From NCBI GenBank assembly GCA_934276635.1, contig CAKQTH010000006.1, positions 1-64,000 on the forward strand: a DNA stretch of 64,000 nucleotides. Direction: 5' to 3'. Both the position numbers and the translations under genes were made by a program. Below, piece after piece: positions 40,958-49,859 of this stretch. The stretch's first letter is position 1. Each line of letters starts with the position of its first letter. This stretch comes from an uncultured Alphaproteobacteria bacterium (GTDB lineage Bacteria > Pseudomonadota > Alphaproteobacteria > RF32 > CAG-239). The notes beneath the pieces were generated by a model. It saw only the letters and a list, made by a program, of their open reading frames with translations, did no database searches and had not been told where the DNA came from.

Positions 40958-42430
40958 TTATACCGCTATAATGCCTCTGGCCATTGCGTATATGGCAAAC
41001 AAAGCCAAAACCACCAAAAATACGGCACAAACCGTTTCTCCGATTGTAAAGCAATGTTTTTCCGGAGCGTTTTGCTTGCGAGCCCAGATATAAACCGGAA
41101 TGCCGAGAGCCATAAAAATTACGGCCATCAAAAGATAATTCAATCCGGCCGCATAGATGAGCCATACCGCATATATCGCGCCGGCAACGCCCGAGAGCAA
41201 AGCGGCTGATCGTTTGGTATATTTTGCGCCGAATTCGCCGTCGGCACAGATTTTCCACAAATATGCGCACGATGACAGATATGCCGGCAAAACCATAACG
41301 CCGGTAATGCTGAGCATTGTGTTCCACGCGTTGCTTGAAAAATATACCAACAAGATGAACACCTGCATAAAAGACGAGGTAATCCACAACGAAACGGACG
41401 GTACCTGATATTCGTTTTCGGTTGCAAACAGCTTAGGAAATGTTCCATTTTGCGCAGCAGCCTGCGGAATTTGCGCGGTTACCATTGTCCAGGCCAACCA
41501 CGAAGTCAAAACCGACACCAGCAAACCGATGTTCATCAGCCATGCACCCCACGGACCGACGATTTTTTCCAAAATTCCGGCAGTCGACGGATTCGGTATG
41601 GTTGCCAATTCTGCCTGCGACATATATCCGAACGGAATGATTGAAAGCAGAATATAAATAATCAAGCACCCCAAAAAGCCGATTAATGTTGCTTTTCCGA
41701 CATCTTGCGGGCTGTTGGCGTGTTTGCTCATTACAACCGCGCCCTCAATACCGATAAATGCCCACAGGGTTACGAGCATTGTGCTCTTAATCTGAGTGGA
41801 AATTCCGCCGAGCCTGAGTTTTGTATCCAAATTTTCGCCCCAGAAATCAAAGCTGAACTGCTTGTCGGAAAATACGAACGCAGTGATAATAACAAACAAA
41901 ATCAACGGAACGATTTTTGCAACCGTACCGATAAGGTTGATGACGGTTGCCTGTTTGATACCGCGCAAAACCAACATATTAAAGCCCCAAATTATGATTG
42001 AGCCGCCGATAATCGAAAGCAGATTGTTCCCTCCGGTAAAATACGGCGGAAAGAAATAATTTAAGGCGTCCATGGTGATTACGGCGTATCCGACATTGCC
42101 GCAAATTTGGCACAGCCAATACGACCAACCGATTGTAAAACCGACATAAGGACCGAAGCCCTCGCGGCTGTACATATAGATTCCGGCAGTTAAATCAGGC
42201 TTTTCCATAGAAAGAATTTTGAATGTGTTTGCAATGAAATATACCCCGATGCCGGTGATTATCCAAGCCAGCAAAATTGCACCTGCCGATGCTCCGGCGG
42301 CCATATTTTGTGGAAGGCTGTATATTCCGCCGCCGATCATTGAACTGACAACGATTGCGGCCAAGGCCAAAACGCCGAGTCCTTTTGCTGACGGCGGAGT
42401 TGCGGCCTTATTTTTGTTTTTGATATCCAT
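40958..42430 (-). CDS. aaxC: APC-family arginine/agmatine antiporter (AaxC-like)
   Basis: 490 residues, about twelve membrane segments. The substrate signature IGGGIYSLPQNMA lies near residue 32, as in basic amino acid/polyamine antiporters. It lies downstream of a pyruvoyl arginine decarboxylase, the aaxB-aaxC order of Chlamydia. It likely takes in arginine and exports agmatine, using up protons (acid resistance) or taking host arginine. A 12-bp hairpin (42458-42490) sits between the two genes and may set their expression ratio. Confidence 0.85.
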   Translation of the reverse strand: MDIKNKNKAATPPSAKGLGVLALAAIVVSSMIGGGIYSLPQNMAAGASAGAILLAWIITGIGVYFIANTFKILSMEKPDLTAGIYMYSREGFGPYVGFTIGWSYWLCQICGNVGYAVITMDALNYFFPPYFTGGNNLLSIIGGSIIIWGFNMLVLRGIKQATVINLIGTVAKIVPLILFVIITAFVFSDKQFSFDFWGENLDTKLRLGGISTQIKSTMLVTLWAFIGIEGAVVMSKHANSPQDVGKATLIGFLGCLIIYILLSIIPFGYMSQAELATIPNPSTAGILEKIVGPWGAWLMNIGLLVSVLTSWLAWTMVTAQIPQAAAQNGTFPKLFATENEYQVPSVSLWITSSFMQVFILLVYFSSNAWNTMLSITGVMVLPAYLSSCAYLWKICADGEFGAKYTKRSAALLSGVAGAIYAVWLIYAAGLNYLLMAVIFMALGIPVYIWARKQNAPEKHCFTIGETVCAVFLVVLALFAIYAMARGIIAV

Positions 42431-42457
42431 ATCTGTTTTCCTTTGTTATAAATGCCC

Positions 42458-42490
42458 GAAAATCTCCGCGTTTTCGGGGCGGAGATTTTC
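42458..42490 (-). terminator. Hairpin between aaxB and aaxC
   Basis: GAAAATCTCCGC and GCGGAGATTTTC form a perfect 12-bp stem with a nine-base loop. The minus-strand 3' arm ends in TTTTC, so it may be a partial terminator or an RNA stabiliser. Confidence 0.6.
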
Positions 42491-42504
42491 TTTGTTGAAA
42501 AAGG

Positions 42505-43086
42505 CTAAACTTTTGCCGGCGCGGCATGTTCAAAGTTTAAGAAGCCGAGGCAGGTTAAACAATATCCGAACTGCTGCGAAATGTTCAAATAGTTGTGGAA
42601 TATCTGAAAATCGCTGTGCTTTTCAACACCGCGGATATCAAGCTCGTGTTGCAGAGACTTGTTTAGCCACATTCTTGCATGTCCTTCCGCAATTTCATCG
42701 TCGATTGGTGTATTAAAATATTCTACATATTCGGCTGCCCAACCGCCGATTAATTCTCCGTTTTTATCTTTTCCCCAGCATATTCCGACGCCTGTGGCAA
42801 TAGCTTTGTGTTCGTCGCGATTCGCACCATTGCCAGCCATAATAACTTCAAGTACGGCACCATGTTTGAACTGGTCGACAACCTTGTCTACCGGAACAAT
42901 ATTTCCATATAATTCTTTTGGCAAAACAGATGTATACGGCACAACATTAAAGTTTTCTATTTTTGCCTGCATAAGGGCGGAATCATAGCAAAAAGTTTCA
43001 AACGGCTGCGGCGGAATACCGTCATTGGATTCTCCGGCGCCTCCGGTCTGAAATGCTAAAACAGGATAACGAACACCTTCTATCAT
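42505..43086 (-). CDS. aaxB: Pyruvoyl-dependent arginine decarboxylase (AaxB-like)
   Basis: 193 residues, AGGAG ribosome binding site. Converts arginine to agmatine and CO2. The proenzyme cuts itself between Thr52 and Ser53 (PYTSVLP), giving a pyruvoyl group on the large chain. The same Thr-Ser position is used in chlamydial AaxB. Long stretches match AaxB as I recall it, including PPQPFETFCYDSAL, EVIMAG and GICWGKDKNGELIGGWAAEY. Followed by the antiporter gene. No aaxA-like porin is seen here. Confidence 0.93.
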   Translation of the reverse strand: MIEGVRYPVLAFQTGGAGESNDGIPPQPFETFCYDSALMQAKIENFNVVPYTSVLPKELYGNIVPVDKVVDQFKHGAVLEVIMAGNGANRDEHKAIATGVGICWGKDKNGELIGGWAAEYVEYFNTPIDDEIAEGHARMWLNKSLQHELDIRGVEKHSDFQIFHNYLNISQQFGYCLTCLGFLNFEHAAPAKV

Positions 43087-43191
43087 CTTAAAATCTCCTA
43101 AAAAATTGATGTTATTTTGTTACGCTAATAAGGTAATCGTCGGTGTATACCTTTCAATAAACACAAAGTTTTATGAGGTGTTTGTTTTTGA

Positions 43192-43243
43192 TTGACAACA
43201 AAAAACATAAGTCGTAATATATAAGGTATAGGGGTATGGGATA
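43192..43243 (+). promoter_or_regulatory. dmeRF promoter and CsoR/RcnR-type operator
   Basis: TTGACA (43192-43197), 17 bases, TAATAT (43215-43220). Just after the -10, GGTATAGGGGTATGGGATA (43225-43243) has a G-run between TA-rich flanks, the usual form of CsoR/RcnR-family operators, so the repressor could block its own promoter. Confidence 0.6.
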
Positions 43244-43263
43244 TTTTATAAAAGGAAATGAAA

Positions 43264-43536
43264 ATGATTGCTTCAACTCAGGAAAAAAAGGCGCTTATGA
43301 ACCGCATAAACCGCATTGCCGGACAAGTCAACGGACTCGGCAAAATGGTAGAAGATGACAGAGAATGTATGGAAATTTTGAACCTAGTCGTTTCTGTTCA
43401 GGCTGCGCTCTCGGGTGTGTGGAAACAGGTTGTCAAAAGCCACTTGCAGCACTGCATCGCGGACGCGGTCGCCAGCAAAAAAAACACCGAAGAACTTATT
43501 GACGAGCTCGTCAGCCATATTGAAAGGATAAAATAA
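43264..43536 (+). CDS. dmeR: CsoR/RcnR-family metal-sensing repressor (DmeR-like)
   Basis: 90 residues from ATG 43264, seven bases after GGA; an ATG six bases earlier is too close to it. All-helical DUF156 protein with NRINRIAGQVNGLGKM. Potential metal ligands: Cys in DRECME and His/Cys in KSHLQHC. It overlaps a DmeF-like efflux gene by one base, as in rhizobial dmeRF, which responds to cobalt and nickel. Confidence 0.85.
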   Translation: MIASTQEKKALMNRINRIAGQVNGLGKMVEDDRECMEILNLVVSVQAALSGVWKQVVKSHLQHCIADAVASKKNTEELIDELVSHIERIK

Positions 43537-44192
43537 TGAAAACCGAGACCTTAAAGAAAAAATCGCTGCTGACAGTTGTCTTAACGCTTGTGACTATGAT
43601 CGGAGAAATATATTATGGTATTGTTTCAAATTCTATGGCTTTGACGGCCGACGGAATCCATATGGGTACCCACGCCGCCGCACTGTTTATAACATACATA
43701 TTCTGTTGCCTTGCGCTGCGATATACCGACAAGGCGGACAAAATGAACGCAATCGGCGGAAATATCAATGCAATTTTGCTGCTGTTGACCGGTTTTGCCG
43801 TGATATATGAATCGGTCGGAAGGTTTATCAATCCGCTTACAATTTCTTTTTCTGAGGCAATTTTGGTGACCATAATCGGAATGGCCGTAAATGTTGTATG
43901 CATAATGATTATGGGAGGAGAGGGGCATCACCACAATCATCAACAAGAGCATCGTCATCACGATGATGAAAAGGACGAAAATGTAAATTATAAAGCCGCA
44001 TATCTGCATATTGCAGCCGACTTGATGACTTCCGTTTTGGCTCTGGTAGCGCTGTTTTCAGGCCGCTATCTCGGCTGGGTATTTTTAGACCCGCTTATTG
44101 GAATTATCGGCGGCGTTTTGATTTTGCGTTGGGCGTTCGGGTTACTCAAAACATCGTGCAAAACCATAATCGCCTGCGGCAGTAACGCATAG
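43536..44192 (+). CDS. dmeF: Cation diffusion facilitator, Co/Ni efflux (DmeF-like)
   Basis: 218 residues, six membrane segments. Metal site HMGTH in the second segment (ADGIHMGTH) and HIAAD later. A His-rich cytoplasmic loop (about 128-142, GHHHNH then HRHH) separates the fourth and fifth segments. It ends without the long CDF C-terminal domain, as in DmeF. Coupled to dmeR. Confidence 0.85.
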   Translation: MKTETLKKKSLLTVVLTLVTMIGEIYYGIVSNSMALTADGIHMGTHAAALFITYIFCCLALRYTDKADKMNAIGGNINAILLLLTGFAVIYESVGRFINPLTISFSEAILVTIIGMAVNVVCIMIMGGEGHHHNHQQEHRHHDDEKDENVNYKAAYLHIAADLMTSVLALVALFSGRYLGWVFLDPLIGIIGGVLILRWAFGLLKTSCKTIIACGSNA

Positions 44193-44201
44193 CAATGTTT
44201 T

Positions 44202-44402
44202 CTAGTAGTGAGGGGGCGGGGTTTCTTCCGACAAAGGTTTAACAACTTCCGCTTCCACCAGCTGGGTGATGTATTTGTTGCTTTTTTTCAAAAAATCAAG
44301 CTCTTTTGCCTGTTTTATTACAACCTCGTTCAGTTCGTCCACAACTTTTTCAAGGTTGGCAAGCGCGCTTTCAATTTCTATCAGTCTGTCTTCAAGTTCC
44401 AT
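44202..44402 (-). CDS. slyX: SlyX family protein
   Basis: 66 residues from the ATG at 44402 (MELEDRLIEIES). A short coiled coil with NEVVIKQAKELDFL and the diagnostic C-terminal PPPHY. Function unclear in all bacteria. Directly after the fabG terminator, so it probably has its own promoter. Confidence 0.88.
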   Translation of the reverse strand: MELEDRLIEIESALANLEKVVDELNEVVIKQAKELDFLKKSNKYITQLVEAEVVKPLSEETPPPHY

Positions 44403-44420
44403 AATTATCTCTTGCAAAAA

Positions 44421-44456
44421 ATAAGCCCCTCGACCAAAGCGGCAAGGGGCTTGTTT
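44421..44456 (-). terminator. Terminator of fabD-fabG
   Basis: AAGCCCCT and AGGGGCTT form the stem. The minus strand continues with TTATTTTTT. Confidence 0.8.
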
Positions 44457-44459
44457 GTT

Positions 44460-45197
44460 TTATATCATAGCCATACCGCCGTTGACATGGATTGTCTGGC
44501 CGGTAATATATTGCGCTTCGTCAGAAGCCAAAAAGGCAACCGCGTTTGCAATATCCTGAGCCTCGCCGAGTTTTCCTTCCGGAATACGCCCTAAAAGTGC
44601 AGCCTTAACATCTTCAGGCAAAACATCGGTCATCGGAGTTCTGATAAAACCCGGAGCGATGGAATTTACGGTAATTCCGCGGGAGCCGACTTCTTGCGCC
44701 AAACATTTGTTCATTGCAATCATTCCGGCTTTTGATGCGGAATAGTTAGCCTGACCGGCATTGCCCATAACGCCTACTACCGAAGCGATGCCGATAATGC
44801 GGCCGAATCTTCTTTTCATCATTCCGCGAACGGCGGCTTTTGCAAGCTTGAAACCGGCAGAGAGGTTGACATCAAGAACAAGCTGCCAATCTTCATCGCT
44901 CATACGCATAAACAGATTATCTCTGGTCAGGCCTGCGTTGTTTACCAAAATATCAATTTTGCCGAGTTTTTGTTCAACATTTCCGACCAAAGCTTTTACA
45001 TCGTCCGGATTGGTGAGGTTTGCGGTAAACACTTCAACTCTGTCGCCGAGTTCGGCCTTCAGTTTTTCCATCGGTTCTGCGCGCATATCGGTCAGAGCAA
45101 GAGTAGCGCCCTGAGCGTGTAAAGTGCGGGCGATTTTATCGCCCAGACCGCCGGCAGCACCGGTAATTAATGCAACTTTTCCGTCTAATCTAAACAT
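44460..45197 (-). CDS. fabG: 3-oxoacyl-[ACP] reductase
   Basis: 245 residues. NADPH reduction step of fatty acid synthesis. The nucleotide motif TGAAGGLG is near the start, NNAG at about 87, and the catalytic set Ser (ASVVG) with YSASK. The closing HVNGGMAMI is typical. It lies 25 bases after fabD with an AAGGA site. The expected acpP does not follow. Confidence 0.96.
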   Translation of the reverse strand: MFRLDGKVALITGAAGGLGDKIARTLHAQGATLALTDMRAEPMEKLKAELGDRVEVFTANLTNPDDVKALVGNVEQKLGKIDILVNNAGLTRDNLFMRMSDEDWQLVLDVNLSAGFKLAKAAVRGMMKRRFGRIIGIASVVGVMGNAGQANYSASKAGMIAMNKCLAQEVGSRGITVNSIAPGFIRTPMTDVLPEDVKAALLGRIPEGKLGEAQDIANAVAFLASDEAQYITGQTIHVNGGMAMI

Positions 45198-45222
45198 TTT
45201 AGAGTTCCTTTCTGTTGTTTAT

Positions 45223-46167
45223 TTATAAATTTTCCATCAAATTTTCGATATCTTTCGGAGAGTTTACCGAAAAAGAGTTAATATTTTTCAAATCGCGGCG
45301 TGCCAGTGAAGAAAGCACTTTTCCGGCGCCGATTTCAACAATGTCCGTAATGCCGTTTTCTTCAAAATACGCCATTGTTTCGCGCCATCTGACCGCACCG
45401 GTAACCTGTTTTATGAGGCAGTCGATAATGTCTTCTTTTTTGCTGATTTTATCGGCCAGAACATTTGCGACGACCGGAATTTTTGCATCTGATGCGCAGA
45501 CCTGATGCAACGCCTTGTCCATAATGATTTTGGCCGGTTCCATCAGCGGGCTGTGAAAAGGCGCACTGACAGACAGTTTTACGCATTTTTTCGCGCCGAA
45601 TTCACCGGCAATTTCAATCGCTTTATCAATCGCCTGCATATGTCCGGAAATCACAATCTGTCCGTTTGAATTGTCGTTTGCGGCAACGCAATAATGGTTT
45701 TCGTCAGATGCAGCCTCAATCAGTGCATCGATATCTTTTACCGACATACCGATAACCGCGGCCATTGCTCCCATGCCGAGAGGAACGGCTTTTTGCATCG
45801 CATCTCCGCGGATTCTGAGCAGTTTTGCCGTATCGGTCAATGAAAACACTCCGGCAGTGCAGCAAGCGGAATATTCTCCGAGCGAATGCCCAGCCACGAG
45901 CGAAATTTTTTGTTCTAAGTTAACGCCGAATTCTTTTTGCAAAACGCGGATAACCGCCATGGAATTTGCCATCAGCGCCGGTTGAGCGTTTGAAGTCAGT
46001 ATCAGATCGGCTTCTGTTCCTTCGGTCATAAGTTTGAACAAATCCTGTGAAAGAGCATCGTTTACTTCTTCAAAAACTTCTCGTGCAGAGGCGAAGTTTT
46101 CGGCCAGTTCTTTTCCCATGCCGACAAACTGTGAACCCTGTCCTGGAAATACAAAAGCATATTTCAT
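45223..46167 (-). CDS. fabD: Malonyl-CoA:ACP transacylase
   Basis: 314 residues from the ATG at 46167, after AAGGAC; the open frame continues upstream without support. Loads malonyl groups on ACP. FPGQGSQ near the start, the catalytic serine in GHSLGEY, Arg in RIRGDAMQ and His in APFHSPLM are all present. First gene of the fabDG pair, divergent to ftsK. Confidence 0.96.
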   Translation of the reverse strand: MKYAFVFPGQGSQFVGMGKELAENFASAREVFEEVNDALSQDLFKLMTEGTEADLILTSNAQPALMANSMAVIRVLQKEFGVNLEQKISLVAGHSLGEYSACCTAGVFSLTDTAKLLRIRGDAMQKAVPLGMGAMAAVIGMSVKDIDALIEAASDENHYCVAANDNSNGQIVISGHMQAIDKAIEIAGEFGAKKCVKLSVSAPFHSPLMEPAKIIMDKALHQVCASDAKIPVVANVLADKISKKEDIIDCLIKQVTGAVRWRETMAYFEENGITDIVEIGAGKVLSSLARRDLKNINSFSVNSPKDIENLMENL

Positions 46168-46327
46168 ATAATTCAGTCCTTTTCTTTCATAATTTTCGTA
46201 TAGCTTTATATCGGTGCGCAAAAAAGTCAAGAAAACAAAACAAATCTGCTGAATTTTGTTTATAAAATTAAGAGTTTTTTGAACTTTTGTATGTAAATTA
46301 TGAAGATAATAAAAGAGGAAAGAAAAA

Positions 46328-48586
46328 ATGGTAAAAACAAAAAACAAAAAACAATCTGATTTTATGAGCAAAATATGTAAAAGATTATGCGGCGTGTTCT
46401 TTATTGCGGTGGCTTTTTTGATATGGGGAAGCTTTGTCGGATATAACCCGAACGACCCATCGTTTAATATGGCCAGCAGCGCGCCGGTGCAAAATTATCT
46501 CGGTACATTCGGAGCCACAACCGCCAATCTGACACTGGGGTGGTTCGGTGTTGCTTTTGCGGTGTTTTTATTTGCATTTGTTGCTTGGGGATATTCGTTT
46601 TTGAGGTATCAAAATGTTCCGGAGCTGAAATATCGCGTGATTTCGTTTGTGCTCGGAATTTTGTTTTTTTCCACGATGCTCGGTCTCAAAAATGTGAATA
46701 TTTTCAACAATGTCAGCATATCCGGCTGTATGGGAAAATACATGGCTGAAAAATTGATGACCATGATTAATTCTGCGGTAAATTTTTCATATTTGACCGA
46801 AACGATAATGATTGTTTTGGGGCTGTTTTCGTTTTTCTTTTTCAACTTTGCCTGCGGACTGACCTGCAAAAAATGGTATAATGTCGTCAAAAAAATCGTT
46901 CTTGCCGTTGTATTTGTTGCAACTGCGGTGAAAAACGCGGTTGTCTGCGTTGCAACTTGGGGCAAGAAAAAACAGCCGGAGAAGCCGCAACGCAAAGAAC
47001 CGAAAATGTATGAAGAAAGCAAAGCTCCGAAAAAGAAAAAAGACGAACCGGTAAAACAGGCAAAAACTTTTATCGCCAAAAAAGTTGAAGACGATTATCA
47101 ATATCCGTCTACCGACTTGCTGTCCCGCCCGAAAAAGACCAGAGAAAACAACGAAATATCCGAAAAAGAATTGATGGAAATTTCTAAAAAGCTGGTTTCC
47201 GTGCTTCAGGAATTCAGAATCGACGGACAGATTGTTAAGGTTCGTCCGGGGCCGGTCGTAACTTTGTTTGAGCTTGAGCCTGCACCGGGGATTAAAACTT
47301 CCCGCGTTATCGGGCTTGCCGATGATATTGCGCGTTCTATGTCCGCGGTTTCGGTTCGTATTGCGGTTGTCCCGGGTTCAAACACCATCGGTATTGAGCT
47401 TCCGAACAAAAATCGCGAAACCGTTTGGTTTAAGGATTTGATTGAAGACGAAGATTTTGTGAATACCAAAAACAGCCTCAATGTTGCGCTCGGGAAAGAT
47501 ATCGGAGGTAAAAATGTGTATGCCGATTTGGCGAAAATGCCGCACCTTTTGGTTGCCGGAACCACCGGTTCGGGAAAATCCGTCGGCGTCAATACGATGA
47601 TTTTGTCGCTGCTGTACAGAATGAAGCCCGAAGAGTGCAGATTGATTATGATAGACCCGAAAATGCTCGAATTTTCAATGTATAACGGAATTCCTCATTT
47701 GTTGACACCGGTGATTACCGACCCGAAAAAAGCCGTTGTCGGGTTGAAATGGGCGGTTCACGAGATGGAAGAAAGATATCGCTCGATGGCGCAGCTTAAT
47801 GTCCGCAACATTATGAGTTATAATCAAAAGGTTAAGGAAATTAAAGAGAGCGGAATTCCGGCCGTGCGCAAAATTCATGTCGGATTTGATGCTGAAAGCG
47901 GAAAGCCTTTGTATGAAGAACAAAAAATGGATTTGACACCGCTGCCGTATATTGTGATTGTAGTTGATGAAATGGCGGATTTGATGTTGGTTGCAGGCAA
48001 AGAAGTTGAAGGTGCCATTCAGCGTTTGGCACAAATGGCGCGTGCTGCCGGTATCCACCTGATTATGTCGACGCAGCGTCCGTCGGTTGATGTAATTACC
48101 GGAACCATAAAATCTAATTTCCCGACCCGTATCAGCTTTCAGGTTACCTCAAAAATCGACAGCCGAACAATCCTCGGGGAGCAGGGCGCCGAGCAGCTGT
48201 TGGGTATGGGCGATATGCTCTATATGCCGGCCGGTTTGCGCCCGATGCGTATTCACGGCAGCTTTGTGAAAGATTGCGAAGTTGAGGCGGTTGTAAACTT
48301 TTTGAAAGAGCAGGGCGCGCCCGAATATATCGAAGAGGTTACGCAAGGTGAGCTTGACGGCAAAAACGGCAAGTCTTTGTTTGATGACGATGATGAAAGT
48401 TCCGGCGGTGACGATTTGTATAATCAGGCCGTTGAGATTGTGCGCAATGACAAAAAAGTTTCTATCAGCTATGTTCAAAGACGTCTGAAAATCGGGTATA
48501 ACCGTGCGGCCACGATTGTGGAAAAAATGGAAGAAAACGGAGTAATCTCCGCGCCTGACCACAGCGGAAAACGCGAGGTTTTATAA
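46328..48586 (+). CDS. ftsK: DNA translocase FtsK
   Basis: 752 residues, AGAGGA ribosome binding site. Pumps DNA at the septum to clear chromosome dimers. Four or five N-terminal membrane segments (to about 200) are followed by a short charged linker (about 215-270), the RecA-like motor (Walker A AGTTGSGKSVG, Walker B IVVDEMADLM) and the C-terminal winged-helix gamma domain (SISYVQRRLKIGYNRAA). The linker is much shorter than in E. coli. Confidence 0.95.
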   Translation: MVKTKNKKQSDFMSKICKRLCGVFFIAVAFLIWGSFVGYNPNDPSFNMASSAPVQNYLGTFGATTANLTLGWFGVAFAVFLFAFVAWGYSFLRYQNVPELKYRVISFVLGILFFSTMLGLKNVNIFNNVSISGCMGKYMAEKLMTMINSAVNFSYLTETIMIVLGLFSFFFFNFACGLTCKKWYNVVKKIVLAVVFVATAVKNAVVCVATWGKKKQPEKPQRKEPKMYEESKAPKKKKDEPVKQAKTFIAKKVEDDYQYPSTDLLSRPKKTRENNEISEKELMEISKKLVSVLQEFRIDGQIVKVRPGPVVTLFELEPAPGIKTSRVIGLADDIARSMSAVSVRIAVVPGSNTIGIELPNKNRETVWFKDLIEDEDFVNTKNSLNVALGKDIGGKNVYADLAKMPHLLVAGTTGSGKSVGVNTMILSLLYRMKPEECRLIMIDPKMLEFSMYNGIPHLLTPVITDPKKAVVGLKWAVHEMEERYRSMAQLNVRNIMSYNQKVKEIKESGIPAVRKIHVGFDAESGKPLYEEQKMDLTPLPYIVIVVDEMADLMLVAGKEVEGAIQRLAQMARAAGIHLIMSTQRPSVDVITGTIKSNFPTRISFQVTSKIDSRTILGEQGAEQLLGMGDMLYMPAGLRPMRIHGSFVKDCEVEAVVNFLKEQGAPEYIEEVTQGELDGKNGKSLFDDDDESSGGDDLYNQAVEIVRNDKKVSISYVQRRLKIGYNRAATIVEKMEENGVISAPDHSGKREVL

Positions 48587-49165
48587 AAATTTCAGCAGAT
48601 AAAAGCTGCCGATGAGCAGAATAAAAAACAAAATTGAAAGAAGACCGAGATTTTTTTCAATAAATCGTTTCATCGGCGCTCCGAATCTGTAAAGCAACCA
48701 TGCTACCAAATAAAACCTCAATCCTCGCGCCAAAATTGAGGCGATTGTAAAAACAAAAAAGTTGAGATGTACGGTTCCGCTGGCGATTGTAATGATTTTG
48801 TATGGAAACGGAGTTATGCCGGCGCCGAACACAATCCATGAACCATATTCGGTATAATATTGCTGAAATTTAGCAAATTGCGCCATATAACCATACATTT
48901 CCAGCATTGGTTTGGCCAGTAAATCGAAAAACGATACGCCGATAAGATATCCCAAACAGCCACCCAAAACGCTGGCAACCGTAGCCAATCCGGCAATTTT
49001 CCATGCTTTGTTCGGAGTTGCCAGAACCATCGGAATAATCATAATATCAGGCGGAATCGGAAAAAACGAGCTTTCGGCAAAAGCGACGACAAACAGCCAA
49101 AACATCGCGTTTTTCTTAGAAGAAAGCGACAATACACTGTCGTACGATTTGCGGATAAAGTTCAT
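48581..49165 (-). CDS. YqaA/DedA-like membrane protein
   Basis: 194 residues with about four to five membrane segments. Motifs FFPIPPDIMIIPM and GAGITPFPYKIITIASG mark the SNARE-associated (DedA/VTT) superfamily, YqaA branch. Relatives act in lipid flipping or envelope homeostasis. It overlaps the 3' end of ftsK by six bases. Confidence 0.87.
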   Translation of the reverse strand: MNFIRKSYDSVLSLSSKKNAMFWLFVVAFAESSFFPIPPDIMIIPMVLATPNKAWKIAGLATVASVLGGCLGYLIGVSFFDLLAKPMLEMYGYMAQFAKFQQYYTEYGSWIVFGAGITPFPYKIITIASGTVHLNFFVFTIASILARGLRFYLVAWLLYRFGAPMKRFIEKNLGLLSILFFILLIGSFYLLKFL

Positions 49166-49199
49166 TTTCAGCCTCAGTGATTACAATTTTTTATAATCA

Positions 49200-49793
49200 T
49201 TAGCTTAAAAACTTTTCGCTGTCTTGAATATTATCTTTCTTGTCCACATAAAAAGCGTGCGGCGCGTTGTTTATGCTCGAGTTGTCGTATTTTTTGAGGT
49301 TTATAATCACATTTTTCGGGTTGTTTTTCTTCAGATACAAGTTTGCCGCGTCAATGTTATGAACTTTGAAAACGGAATTTTTGTTCGGAAAATCAAATGC
49401 ATCTGATTCAATAAACCTTTCCGCCAGCAAAACATCGTGTTGTTTTCCGCCGTCGCAATAGCTCTCGACAATGTCAACAAATTTTTCCAAATTTATCGGA
49501 AGAGGGAGATAGTGCGCAACCTCGGGATATATTTTTTGATTTTTCATGTCGGCAATAACAATCAGCGGCGAGCGCGAAAGTATTCCGTTTTTCTGCAGAC
49601 TGGAAATTATGTTCCTGTCAAAGTCGTTTTTGCTGCCGATTATGAGGATATCAGCCGCAATTTCTCTGGCATACAGCAAAAATTTATAGGCGTTGGTCGT
49701 TGCAAAAACTTCATAACCGCGAGCCGTCAAAAAATCGTAAAAGGCGTTCATAACCGCCCAATTTTTGTGCAAAAAGAAAATCCGCCGCATCAC
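49200..49793 (-). CDS. Pseudo-receiver-like protein
   Basis: 197 residues. The first 110 residues have the alternating strand/helix pattern of a response-regulator receiver (RRIFFLHKN, ADILIIGSKND, PLIVIADM, LPLPIN). The paired acidic residues and the phospho-Asp at the end of strand 3 are missing and the Lys switch is not evident. The C-terminal 70 residues match nothing I know. Possibly a phosphorylation-independent receiver relative; moderate doubt. Confidence 0.55.
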   Translation of the reverse strand: MMRRIFFLHKNWAVMNAFYDFLTARGYEVFATTNAYKFLLYAREIAADILIIGSKNDFDRNIISSLQKNGILSRSPLIVIADMKNQKIYPEVAHYLPLPINLEKFVDIVESYCDGGKQHDVLLAERFIESDAFDFPNKNSVFKVHNIDAANLYLKKNNPKNVIINLKKYDNSSINNAPHAFYVDKKDNIQDSEKFLS

Positions 49794-49859
49794 AATTTCT
49801 CATCTTTGAAAGTTATAGTTTGCAATATATATATGATGCGGCGGAAAAATTTTAAGAGG

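Noticed and set aside
44460..46167. Complete fab operon including acpP
   Set aside because: Only fabD and fabG are present; slyX and no acyl carrier gene follow after a strong terminator.
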